From the NCBI GenBank assembly GCA_009787835.1, contig WQSN01000023.1, forward strand, positions 1 to 41,829: 41,829 nucleotides of DNA, read 5' to 3'. The notes under the pieces are model-generated. The model made no database searches and was not told the origin of the DNA. It saw only the letters and a program-made list of their open reading frames with translations. A program made the position numbers and the translations under genes. Of the stretch, positions 1-8,010 are shown one piece after another. The DNA is from Treponema sp. (GTDB lineage: Bacteria > Spirochaetota > Spirochaetia > Treponematales > Breznakiellaceae). Positions within the stretch are counted from its first letter, which is position 1. Each line of letters starts with the position of its first letter.

Positions 1-33
1 CCCCCGTTCCCGCTTTATGCCCTTCTTCCCTTC

Positions 34-48
34 GCGGTTTTCAACCGC
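34..48 (-). other. Small hairpin downstream of the caspase-FGE gene
   Basis: Perfect inverted repeat: 6-bp stem GCGGTT/AACCGC (34-39 with 43-48) and a 3-base loop, about 83 bases past the stop codon. No T-run follows, so it is not a textbook terminator. It sits beside the stronger hairpin at 55-75 in the same GC-rich block. Confidence 0.5.
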
Positions 49-54
49 TCCGGT

Positions 55-75
55 CCCGCCGCTTCCTGCGGCGGG
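55..75 (-). other. GC-rich 8-bp hairpin downstream of the caspase-FGE gene
   Basis: Perfect 8-bp stem CCCGCCGC (55-62) / GCGGCGGG (68-75) with a 5-base loop, 56 bases after the stop codon on the minus strand. No U-tract follows. It could end transcription in a Rho-assisted way. A GC-rich hairpin or cruciform just past a variable region is also a known feature of diversity-generating retroelement targets; which role applies cannot be told here. Confidence 0.55.
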
Positions 76-130
76 CGGGCATTTCGCGTAACGGTACTTA
101 TCCCTGCCTTGTTACTTGAGCCTGCAAAAA

Positions 131-1696
131 CTAGGGGCGGACCACGCGGAAACCGCGGTAGTAGTCACGGTAAGTCGGTGAGCTGTTGTTCCGGCTCGCG
201 GAACGGACGCGAGCGGCTGAAAAGCCCCAGCCCCCGCCGCGAAGCACGCGGTTAGACCCCGAAGAAACGCCCACCGGGTCTGTTTGCGCTCCGCTTGGGT
301 ATGTTCCATACCAATCCCAGCACCATTCCCATACATTCCCGTGCATATCGAATAATCCCCAGGCATTGGGCGGTTTTAACCCTACTTCATGTGTTCTGCT
401 GTTACTGTTATCCCAATACCATCCTGTGTTATCGCTTATCATATTTCCTGTATTGTACACAGTCGTTGTCCCTGCGCGGCAGGCATATTCCCATTCGGCT
501 TCTGTGGGCAGCCTGTATCCATTCGCGCTCCTGTTCCATGTTACATTTGCTCCGCTTATTGTATACGCAGGAGTTAACCCTTCCTGCCGGCTTAACCAAT
601 TGCAATACTGTACCGTGTCATTCCAGCTTACAAGCGTTACCGGATGATTTTCTCCCTGGTTAAAATACGGATTTTTCCAGTTTGCGTCCGATTTCAATTC
701 CCACTCTGTTGTCCATACATAACCGCCGCCGCTTTTCTCGGCATCTGTAATATATCCTGTCGCGTTCACAAATCGCCTGAACTCTCCAACTGTAACTTCA
801 TACTTACCCATGTAAAATGAACTTACTGTTACCTGATGTTGTGTTTCATCATTATCGCGTCCTGTCTCATTCGCTGGGCTGCCCATGGTAAAGGTTCCGC
901 CGTTTATGCGTACCATATTTGCGGGAACTGCCGGAGGTGTTATACCGGTAGAACCCAGGAAAATACTTGTTGTGCCTCCCGCCCGCAGGGATAGTTCGGG
1001 ATGCTGGCTGCCATTTGTTGCGTTTATCATTGCAGACATGGTTCTGTCAAAAACGTCAAATACGCTTAGGCCGGGAGTTTTAAGGTTATTTAACAAGTAT
1101 CCTGTAAAAAGTCCGTTTCTGCCCTGTCCGTCAGACGCTGTCTGTCCTGCGCCGGCCGCGTACATTACGATAGTGCCTGTGGGAGCGCGGCTTACTACGC
1201 TCAGTCCGCGGCTGCCCGATCTTGCCCAGCTAAAGGGATTATCGCGGCAGGCGTCAAGCACTACCATGTTCAGTTCGTTTCCCGCTTCGCTCAGGCTGTC
1301 CAATATAAACTGAAGAGGAACCGCGCGGGTGCGAAGATGTGTATCGCTTCTTATATCTTCGGCGGCTACCGGAATCAGATAATTTTCCCCGCCTGCCTGA
1401 ACTCCGTGGCCCGCGTAAAATAAAAATCCGTAAGTGTTACGCGAACCTCCAAGACGGCGTTTAAGATTCAATACTGCGTCTTCCATCTGTTCAAGGTTTC
1501 CGTTTAATACTTTATCAACAGTAAAACCCAAATCGCGCAGCGCCGCTTCCATATCATTGGCGTCATTTACAGGATTTGCAAGGCGGCCAATTCCGGTATA
1601 ATTGCCGTTCCCGATAACAAGCGCGAATTTCTGCTGCGTAAAAGAAAATATTGTAACGATAGTAAAAAGTGCGAAAAAGACAGTAAACCTTTTCAT
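131..1696 (-). CDS. Secreted caspase-like (C14) protein with C-terminal FGE/C-type lectin-fold domain
   Basis: 521 aa from an ATG at 1696 preceded by AGGGGAG; the frame is open to 1744 but lacks a ribosome site there. Residues 1-20 form a signal peptide. Residues 23-250 are a caspase/metacaspase-like domain: FALVIGNGNY strand, catalytic His97 in FYAGHG, catalytic Cys150 in VVLDAC. Residues 261-521 match the FGE-sulfatase family (GGTFTMGSP, ETQHQVTVSSFYMGKYEVT, YRLPTEAEWEYACRAG, MHGNVWEW, RVLRGGGW, GFRVV). That fold is used as a binding module in many bacterial surface proteins and as the variable domain of Treponema DGR proteins such as TvpA. Being secreted, it probably acts in the periplasm or at the surface; substrate unknown. 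The last ~57 codons lie in DNA of about 64% GC against about 46% just inside the gene, an internal composition break. Confidence 0.88.
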   Translation of the reverse strand: MKRFTVFFALFTIVTIFSFTQQKFALVIGNGNYTGIGRLANPVNDANDMEAALRDLGFTVDKVLNGNLEQMEDAVLNLKRRLGGSRNTYGFLFYAGHGVQAGGENYLIPVAAEDIRSDTHLRTRAVPLQFILDSLSEAGNELNMVVLDACRDNPFSWARSGSRGLSVVSRAPTGTIVMYAAGAGQTASDGQGRNGLFTGYLLNNLKTPGLSVFDVFDRTMSAMINATNGSQHPELSLRAGGTTSIFLGSTGITPPAVPANMVRINGGTFTMGSPANETGRDNDETQHQVTVSSFYMGKYEVTVGEFRRFVNATGYITDAEKSGGGYVWTTEWELKSDANWKNPYFNQGENHPVTLVSWNDTVQYCNWLSRQEGLTPAYTISGANVTWNRSANGYRLPTEAEWEYACRAGTTTVYNTGNMISDNTGWYWDNSNSRTHEVGLKPPNAWGLFDMHGNVWEWCWDWYGTYPSGAQTDPVGVSSGSNRVLRGGGWGFSAARVRSASRNNSSPTYRDYYRGFRVVRP

Positions 1697-1721
1697 GTTT
1701 AATCTCCCCTGTTTATATAAA

Positions 1722-1751
1722 ATCATATCATAAAAAAATAACAATAATCAA
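1722..1751 (-). promoter_or_regulatory. Candidate sigma-70-type promoter of the caspase-like gene
   Basis: On the minus strand TTGATT (1746-1751), an 18-base spacer and TATGAT (1722-1727) lie about 26 bases upstream of the ATG at 1696, leaving room for the AGGGGAG ribosome site. The region is very AT-rich, so chance matches are possible. Confidence 0.35.
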
Positions 1752-1765
1752 TAAACCCCTCTCCC

Positions 1766-1794
1766 TTTTCAAAATTTATATTTTTTGTAATAAT
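1766..1794 (+). promoter_or_regulatory. Candidate promoter of the M16 protease, probably giving a leaderless mRNA
   Basis: TTTTCA (1766-1771), 17-base spacer, AATAAT (1789-1794, 5 of 6 to TATAAT), then only six bases to the ATG at 1801. No Shine-Dalgarno sequence exists upstream of the start, so transcription would begin at or within a base of the start codon. Confidence 0.4.
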
Positions 1795-1800
1795 ATTTTC

Positions 1801-4665
1801 ATGAAAACAAACAGAATTAAGTTTAAACCATGGGTAATTTGCCTTACATTACTCATGACACTGGTTATCCAGGGAACAGGATTCGCGAAAGGAATCAGGG
1901 ATTATTACGCGGAAAAAGTTCCGCTTACAAACCGCGCCCTCACGGGAATTTTACCGAACGGGCTTACTTATTATATTCTGGAGAATACTTTTCCGGAAAA
2001 CAGAGCACATCTTGCGCTAATTGTAAACGCGGGTTCTGTTGTTGAAAAAGACGATGAAAGGGGCTTCGCTCATTTTGTCGAGCATCTTGCGTTTAACGGC
2101 ACAGAGCGTTTTCCCGAGTATGAACTTATAGACTACCTTCGTTCGCTGGGAATGCGTTTCGGAGCGGACGCAAATGCCTACACTTCATACGATGAAACAG
2201 TGTATCATTTTGATGTTCCTGTAGAAACCGTAAACGGCGTTAAACGCATACCAGACAGGGCGCTTGCGATTATTGATGACTGGACACACGCCATAAAATT
2301 CAATCCTGAAGACGTAAAAGACGAAAGCCTCGTTGTGCTTGAAGAGTTACGCGCAAGACTGGGCGCCATGGAAAGGGCGCGCAAGATAATTCTGCCAATT
2401 CTTTTTCAGGGAAGCGCTTACGAGGACAGGGATGTAATCGGGCTTGCGCCCATGCTTGAAAACGCAACATCGCGGCAGTTGAGGGCATTCTATGACAGGT
2501 GGTACAGAAGCGACAATATGGCTATCGCCTTTGTCGGTGATTTTGACGGAAAAGCGCTTGAAGCTGAACTCGCCCGCCATTTCAATATGCCAAAAGCCTC
2601 CGCGCCTGTAAACCGTCCGCATTACGAACTTCCCGCGCCCGTAAACGGAAACTTCAATGTGCAGATTATTACAGACCCTGAACTTACAGCTACTTTTTAT
2701 GACATTTACTACAAGGTAAAACCAATTTCGCGGAAGGGTACGCTTGATAATTACCGCGAATCGGTTATTGATAATCTGATATATACAATGCTGTCCCTGC
2801 GTTTTGCGGATGCGGCGACAGATCCGCAGTCCGCGACCAATGGTTCATGGGGCGGCGTCTGGAACTGGTCCGCAAACGCGCGGTTTTATTCCATGGAAAC
2901 CCAGCCAAAGACGGGAAACTCCGAACAGGCGTTACGTGAACTTCTTCTGGAAAAAGAATCAATGCGCCGTTATGGATTTACCGAAGGCGAACTTACTCGT
3001 GCCAAAATATCTTTGGTTTCATCCCTTGAAAGAATGTTATCTGAAAAAGACAGAATGGATTCACGCAATTTCATAACGGGTTTTACAGGTTATTTTCTGT
3101 ACGGCAAAAGCATGCCGGATATTGAATGGGAATTAAATACAGTAACATCAATGCTTGACGGAATTGATTTGAATGAAATAGCCAAAGCGTCAGCGGCTTA
3201 TTTCGCGGATAATGATATATCAGTATTTTTGCTTGCTCCACAGGCGGAAGCAGAAAATCTTCCGTCCGCTGACAGAATAAGGGCGATATTCAGGGAAGCG
3301 GAAAGCGCGTCAATTTCTCCGCGCCAGGATGTTTCCCTTTCAGGCGATTTACTGGATAGCGAACCTGTCTCAGGATCGATTATATCGGAGACAAAAGATG
3401 AGCAAACAGGCGCGTATATAATTACCCTGTCCAACGGAGCGAAGGTAATATTAAAAGAGACTGCGAACAGAAACAATGAAATTGTATTTTTCTCAACCGC
3501 AAAGGGAGGAACCGCAAACTCGACAGCGGACACTGTTACATCGGTAAAGCTTCTTTCCGAAATGATCAATTTTTCCGGTCTTGGCCCGTATTCGCGCACT
3601 GAATTGATAAATAAACTGACAGGGAAACAGGTTTCATTTTCTTATTCGAATTCGGATTATCACAGGGGTTTTCAGGGTTCATCCACAACGCAGGATTTAA
3701 AAACGCTTTTTGAAATGATACATCTTTTCTTTACGCATCCCAGGCTGGATGAAAGAGCAATACAGGCAATGATCGATCAGTACAGAACATACCTTGCCCA
3801 TTACAGCGATGATCCTCAAACCTATTTATCGCTTGAATTAAACAAGTTGATTCACAATAACCATCCATTATTTATGCATCCGGAAGCAGCCGATATGGAC
3901 AAGGTATCCATACAGCAGGCAAGAGCTTTCCTTGAAAGATGCATCAACCCGGGCGATTATACTTTTATTTTTACAGGCAATCTTGATTTGGAAACAATGC
4001 GCCGGCTTTCGGCAGCTTATATCGCTTCGATACCCGCGGGCGTTTCCATGAACAACTGGAATGATCCGGCAATACCGTTCCCCGAGGGAGGAAGAAGGAC
4101 AATAAACAAGGGAATGGATGAACGAAGCATTGTTTACGCAGCCTGGTTCGCGGACGCTCCTTCGGTATTTGATGAGCAAAAAAATCAAACATCGGCTGTT
4201 TTATCTGAATACCTTGGCATATTGCTCAATGATGAAATACGGGAAAAACTGGGCGGAGTATATTCAATCTACGGCGGAGCATCGGTAAATACAATTCCCA
4301 AAGGCGAGTACAGGATTGAAGTTTTCTTTATGTGCAATCCGCAGCGCGTTGATGAATTATTTTCCGCCGCACAGAAAAACATTTTTGATATAATTAACCA
4401 GCCGGTTAATATGGATATATTTAACAAGGCAAAGGAGGCTCTGTTAATGGGTCATGAAAGATCCATTCAGCAAAACCTGCACATAGCCCAAAGTTATTCA
4501 AATTCATTTGTGTTATACGACACCCCCCTTAACAGGCTTGACACGCGGCCCGCTTCAATTAGGTCTGTAACTGCGGAAGCCATGCAGGCGCTTTGCAGGG
4601 AAATGCTTGTTAACAATCCTGTGCAGATGATTTTATATCCTGAAGGATGGAATTTGGGCCTGTAA
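1801..4665 (+). CDS. Secreted M16-family zinc protease (pitrilysin/insulinase type)
   Basis: 954 aa. Residues 1-30 form a signal peptide. The inverted zinc motif HxxEH is at His91-Phe-Val-Glu94-His95; the third zinc ligand is probably Glu175 in DESLVVLEEL, 79 residues after His95, within family range. The length fits a full two-half M16 enzyme, with the C-terminal half (about 500-954) acting as the non-catalytic clamshell partner. Members degrade peptides or process exported proteins; a periplasmic role is inferred. The gene is divergent from the caspase-like gene. There is no ribosome-binding sequence before the ATG, and a -10-like hexamer ends six bases before it. It ends at a symmetric inverted repeat shared with the convergent TPR gene. 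Confidence 0.93.
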   Translation: MKTNRIKFKPWVICLTLLMTLVIQGTGFAKGIRDYYAEKVPLTNRALTGILPNGLTYYILENTFPENRAHLALIVNAGSVVEKDDERGFAHFVEHLAFNGTERFPEYELIDYLRSLGMRFGADANAYTSYDETVYHFDVPVETVNGVKRIPDRALAIIDDWTHAIKFNPEDVKDESLVVLEELRARLGAMERARKIILPILFQGSAYEDRDVIGLAPMLENATSRQLRAFYDRWYRSDNMAIAFVGDFDGKALEAELARHFNMPKASAPVNRPHYELPAPVNGNFNVQIITDPELTATFYDIYYKVKPISRKGTLDNYRESVIDNLIYTMLSLRFADAATDPQSATNGSWGGVWNWSANARFYSMETQPKTGNSEQALRELLLEKESMRRYGFTEGELTRAKISLVSSLERMLSEKDRMDSRNFITGFTGYFLYGKSMPDIEWELNTVTSMLDGIDLNEIAKASAAYFADNDISVFLLAPQAEAENLPSADRIRAIFREAESASISPRQDVSLSGDLLDSEPVSGSIISETKDEQTGAYIITLSNGAKVILKETANRNNEIVFFSTAKGGTANSTADTVTSVKLLSEMINFSGLGPYSRTELINKLTGKQVSFSYSNSDYHRGFQGSSTTQDLKTLFEMIHLFFTHPRLDERAIQAMIDQYRTYLAHYSDDPQTYLSLELNKLIHNNHPLFMHPEAADMDKVSIQQARAFLERCINPGDYTFIFTGNLDLETMRRLSAAYIASIPAGVSMNNWNDPAIPFPEGGRRTINKGMDERSIVYAAWFADAPSVFDEQKNQTSAVLSEYLGILLNDEIREKLGGVYSIYGGASVNTIPKGEYRIEVFFMCNPQRVDELFSAAQKNIFDIINQPVNMDIFNKAKEALLMGHERSIQQNLHIAQSYSNSFVLYDTPLNRLDTRPASIRSVTAEAMQALCREMLVNNPVQMILYPEGWNLGL

Positions 4666-4670
4666 TACAC

Positions 4671-4735
4671 TGAGAAATCAGAAACAGAGAAAATGAGAAG
4701 TTGTTAAACCGCTCTTTCTCATTTCTGATTTCTCA
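4671..4735. terminator. Bidirectional inverted repeat between convergent genes
   Basis: A perfect 14-base inverted repeat: TGAGAAATCAGAAA (4671-4684) and its complement (4722-4735). It fills the space between the M16 stop codon and the TPR stop codon at 4736. The arms are purine-rich on one strand and AT-rich, so the hairpin is long but not very GC-stable. Its position between convergent genes fits a shared terminator. The sequence also resembles purine-rich intergenic repeats. Confidence 0.6.
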
Positions 4736-5842
4736 TTATTCAAGTCTTCCAGACTGGTATACCGCTACTCCTTCCAGACTGAAGGAGTCTCCATCCTGCA
4801 GCACAATTTTTCCAAGCACATCAAGAGGGCGTTCGGAATTTATCGCGACAGGCATGTTAAATATTACTGTTACAATCCCCTGCAAAGTCCTTCGCGTATC
4901 GTAGCCTACAAGGAAATCAAAACGGGTATGTTCTTCCGTCACTACTGCGTTAGTCGCCATGCCTCTCCATATAACATGCACGTCCCTGTAAATAACAGGT
5001 TCATTTCTTACATCTTCGTAGGAGGTGTTGTCGTTTCTGTTGAAATTATCAAAGCCGGGAATTTCGGTATAGGTCAGCAGAAGACGCGCTTTGGATTTAA
5101 GGCTCTCCGATGCGTTTGATTCCAGGATACGGTTAATATTTATCTTTGCGGCTTCATCGCGGTAAGAGGTAAAAAGGGACAGAGCCCTGTCATAAAGCTC
5201 CAGGGCCTGATCGCGCGTAAGAATGTAACTATAGGAGCCGCCGACCTCAACAGGCGAGATGCGCTCCTGTCCTGACAGAACAAACTCAGATGAAGGACGG
5301 GGAGTCCTTGTTTTAAACGGGGACGGCAATACGCGAAACTGTACAAGGAGAGAGTAAGCAATTCCCAATACAACTGCAAAAATTAATAACGAACCAATTA
5401 TTATTTTTGGCGTAAACGCGGAGCCGGGAATTTTGGGAAATAATTTAACAAGCCGCTTCTGCGTAAGCCAGTCCGACAGCTCATCGGCTGAATATTTGCG
5501 AATAACGGTCAGCGCTTTTTTCGCTGTTCTATTGCGCGGGTCCATTTCTTTAACATCAAGGTAGTAATCCACAGCCTGCACAGTGTCCATGCGTTTAAGA
5601 TGAAGGACCGCAAGACCCAGCATTACGGAAGGATCCTTCATTTTAATCTGGCGCGCGCTGCGGAAATATGCCAGAGCTTCAATGAAACTGCCGGCATGAA
5701 GGCAAATAACAGCATACAGATAATAATATTTAAAAGAGCCGTAATAACGGTCCTCTTCAGCTTTTAAAATTCTAATCGCGCCTTCATAATCCCGTTTTTT
5801 CGCGAGCAGAGCCGCTTTACTCAGCAATGGATCCATTTTCAT
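4736..5842 (-). CDS. Membrane-anchored TPR protein
   Basis: 368 aa. Residues 1-120 form three TPR-like helical pairs (EGAIRILKAEE, YLYAVICLHAGSFIEALAYFRSA, AVLHLKRMDTVQAVDYYLDV). One membrane helix lies at about 146-167. The C-terminal ~200 residues include a mixed domain whose end (LLVGYDTRRTLQG-like strands, VIFNMPVAI) looks beta-rich. With no signal peptide, the TPR part should be cytoplasmic and the C-terminus periplasmic. It is the last gene of a three-gene operon, 13 bases after its neighbour. An assembly or scaffold role at the envelope is a guess; no specific function recognised. No strong ribosome site precedes the ATG. Confidence 0.82.
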   Translation of the reverse strand: MKMDPLLSKAALLAKKRDYEGAIRILKAEEDRYYGSFKYYYLYAVICLHAGSFIEALAYFRSARQIKMKDPSVMLGLAVLHLKRMDTVQAVDYYLDVKEMDPRNRTAKKALTVIRKYSADELSDWLTQKRLVKLFPKIPGSAFTPKIIIGSLLIFAVVLGIAYSLLVQFRVLPSPFKTRTPRPSSEFVLSGQERISPVEVGGSYSYILTRDQALELYDRALSLFTSYRDEAAKININRILESNASESLKSKARLLLTYTEIPGFDNFNRNDNTSYEDVRNEPVIYRDVHVIWRGMATNAVVTEEHTRFDFLVGYDTRRTLQGIVTVIFNMPVAINSERPLDVLGKIVLQDGDSFSLEGVAVYQSGRLE

Positions 5843-5855
5843 CGTCTGACACGCA

Positions 5856-6911
5856 TTACCTGTTTCCGCTTAATCTGTTAATTGACGCTTCAATTTCCAG
5901 AAGATCCTGCTCGTTTAAAAGTATTTCACCCGCAAGGAACTGAGAAATTACTTCATGAAGTTTCAGTAATGTAAGTATATCGGATTCTCCGTTGGCGGCG
6001 GCAGTATCATCGGCGGCGGCGTCTTCATTGGTTTCAGAATCAAGTTCAGGCCATTCAATATTATCCATTACAGAAGCCGTTATCTGCGATGATGTATACC
6101 ACTTTGTATCTTCGGCGGTAAGGTAGATTATATAATTGAATGACGCGCCCGGCGCAAGCGTATCCGGTTCATAAAAATAACAAACGGCGGAGTCGCCGAT
6201 TGAATACGGAATGCTGTTAAATGAATTTCCCAAATGATAGGGAGCGTTCCATGGAACATCGTTCAGTTTCTTCCAGTTTGCGAAATGAATATAATCCGGC
6301 GTTTTTGAATCTTCATTAAAAGGATTTATTATATTCCCCATCAGCGAAAGATTGTCTCTTTTTGAAATCCAGTAGCTTTCACCGGAATCGCTTTTAATTA
6401 TTGTCTCGGCTGTAATGTCCTGGCTGCCGGTAATAAACGGGATTCTCCTTCTCCCCTCGCCCAAATACGTATCGATAAGCATCCGCAAACCAACAGGGGT
6501 ATCGCGCTGACTTTTATTTTCTATGCTAATCTCTATCTTTATTCCGTTTGCCTCATGCGAACTTGAAGTTTTTACGGGGGTAATAACCTGCCTTACCGAC
6601 AGGAAACGGGATTCATAAACGATGGCATTTGTTTCGCGCGTATTATCTGTTTTTATTTTGAATGATCCCGGTTTGCCAAGCTGATAGGAGCGGCCGTTTA
6701 CATTAACAGTTAAATAGCTTGTGGGTGATAAATGATGGCTTATCAATGGCTCATAACCTGCGGCTGCGGAACCTGCGAGATAGAAAAAAGAAAAGCTTCC
6801 GTTTTTTTCATTGAGAAGCAGACGAATCAATCCGTCTTTGGTTTCTGATGCAGGTAAGCCGGCCAATACGGTAATAATTAAAAAATTAATTATTAATATT
6901 CGCCGAATCAC
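5856..6911 (-). CDS. Conserved exported protein of unknown function
   Basis: 351 aa starting at a GTG with a good GGGAGGT ribosome site five bases upstream. A signal peptide covers residues 1-22 (cut near LPAS-E). The body is rich in beta-strand patterns (SYLTVNVNGRSYQLG, RFLSVRQVITPV, IKIEISIENKSQ), and the last ~60 residues are acidic and Ala-rich, then helical. I do not recognise a named family. It overlaps the upstream TPR gene by four bases, so the two are translationally coupled and probably act together in the periplasm or at the outer membrane. Confidence 0.78.
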   Translation of the reverse strand: MIRRILIINFLIITVLAGLPASETKDGLIRLLLNEKNGSFSFFYLAGSAAAGYEPLISHHLSPTSYLTVNVNGRSYQLGKPGSFKIKTDNTRETNAIVYESRFLSVRQVITPVKTSSSHEANGIKIEISIENKSQRDTPVGLRMLIDTYLGEGRRRIPFITGSQDITAETIIKSDSGESYWISKRDNLSLMGNIINPFNEDSKTPDYIHFANWKKLNDVPWNAPYHLGNSFNSIPYSIGDSAVCYFYEPDTLAPGASFNYIIYLTAEDTKWYTSSQITASVMDNIEWPELDSETNEDAAADDTAAANGESDILTLLKLHEVISQFLAGEILLNEQDLLEIEASINRLSGNR

Positions 6912-7888
6912 CGCAGACCTCCCAGAGTATCATACTGCATTATAAGCCGCTGTATATTTTCTTCAAGCTGCACGGCTCTGTCCCTTAATTCCTCATTACC
7001 GTGAATATCAAAACTATCGATCATTATTCCGGCTTCTTCAGGCTCAGCCTGCGCGGCGTTTCCTGCAATCTGGCTTTGTTGATTCACAGGAGATGAGTTC
7101 TGATAAATGCCGCCAGCGTTTCCGGCTTCAGCAGGACGCGGACTCTGATTGGTTCCCTGGAGTTCAGCAATCCGCCTTGAATAAATATTGAGAGTATGTT
7201 CATAAGTTCTTAATTTCCGCAGATATTCTTCGTTATTTTTTAGGGATTCTTCGTGGCTCCACCTTAATAGCGACAATAATTCAGCTTCGATTTTCTTTTG
7301 TTTTATAAGATCCAGGCGGTAGGATGACACTTCAACTCTGGGGCTGAAAGGATACCGTGAGATAACCCAGGCATAGAATCTCTGCGCTTCATCAAACTGA
7401 CCCATTGAATAAAGACATTCGCCCATCCAGAAGAAAGCAGCGGCTTTTTGTTCGGCTTTTTCCGTGTCATCTGAAGGGATGCCGTCGCTGAAACGTTTAA
7501 ATAGCAGCAGGGCGTCTTCAAAGTACCCCTGATTGAAATACGCTCTTGCACGGTGATAAACCATATCTTTGGCAAATGATGAATTGGGAGCCGTTCTTTC
7601 CAGTTCTTCCATATCCCTGATGGCTGAACCGTAATCGGCAAGCGCCAGTTCCGCAAGTATTACCCAATAAAGCGCCTGAGTCCTGTCTTCAGGAGTAGCC
7701 GCGATTTCCTGTGCGCGCCGAAACTCCGCCGCGGCCTCATTCATGCGTAATTCATTATAAAACCTGTTCCCGTTCAGAAACCTGCGCATATACTGCGTCT
7801 GAGCGTTTTCCTGGGCAGCGGATACTCCTGCGGAAAACACCAGTAAACCGAGTATACATGATAAAAACACGCACCCTTTTTGAATCAT
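6908..7888 (-). CDS. Exported TPR protein with a C-terminal coiled-coil stretch
   Basis: 326 aa. Residues 1-25 form a signal peptide (hydrophobic FLSCILGLLVFSAGVSA). Residues 30-200 hold TPR-like helices (FYNELRMNEAAAEFRRAQEI, AFFWMGECLYSMGQFDEAQRFYAWVISRYP), resembling the C-terminal TPR part of CpoB/YbgF-type periplasmic proteins. Residues 200-240 look helical and charged, then a Gln/Asn/Ala-rich linker leads to a final helix (ELRDRAVQLEENIQRLIMQ). First gene of the three-gene operon. There is no Shine-Dalgarno sequence: a promoter -10 TATAAT ends six bases before the ATG, suggesting a leaderless transcript. Confidence 0.82.
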   Translation of the reverse strand: MIQKGCVFLSCILGLLVFSAGVSAAQENAQTQYMRRFLNGNRFYNELRMNEAAAEFRRAQEIAATPEDRTQALYWVILAELALADYGSAIRDMEELERTAPNSSFAKDMVYHRARAYFNQGYFEDALLLFKRFSDGIPSDDTEKAEQKAAAFFWMGECLYSMGQFDEAQRFYAWVISRYPFSPRVEVSSYRLDLIKQKKIEAELLSLLRWSHEESLKNNEEYLRKLRTYEHTLNIYSRRIAELQGTNQSPRPAEAGNAGGIYQNSSPVNQQSQIAGNAAQAEPEEAGIMIDSFDIHGNEELRDRAVQLEENIQRLIMQYDTLGGLR

Positions 7889-7894
7889 ACCAAT

Positions 7895-7924
7895 ATTATA
7901 ATAAATTTACGTGAAAAATGCCAA
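7895..7924 (-). promoter_or_regulatory. Strong candidate promoter for the TPR operon, leaderless geometry
   Basis: Minus strand: TTGGCA (7919-7924, 5 of 6), 18-base spacer, perfect TATAAT (7895-7900), then six bases (ATTGGT) and the ATG at 7888. The expected transcription start falls on the start codon. This is the best of five such arrangements in the window. Confidence 0.65.
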
Positions 7925-7945
7925 TGAATATTGAAATCTAAAGTT

Positions 7946-7994
7946 GCTGTTCCAAAAACGCGAACCAGCGGTTCGAAAGTTTTGGAACAGCCTC
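7946..7994. repeat. 49-base palindromic dispersed repeat, copy A
   Basis: Outer arms GCTGTTCCAAAA (7946-7957) and TTTTGGAACAGC (7980-7991) are perfect complements; an inner hairpin CGAACC-AGC-GGTTCG is nested inside. The whole 49 bases recur, identical and inverted, at 37247-37295. It lies in the 122-base gap between the HAD gene and the next TPR gene on the minus strand, and could end HAD transcription. It looks like a non-coding palindromic repeat (REP- or MITE-like) mobilised or copied in the genome. Confidence 0.85.
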
Positions 7995-8010
7995 TACCTA
8001 AAAAAAATAA

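Noticed and set aside
112..663. Open frames of 62-153 codons on both strands overlapping the caspase-FGE gene
   Set aside because: They lie in other frames of a well-supported gene, lack ribosome sites and show no recognisable protein pattern.
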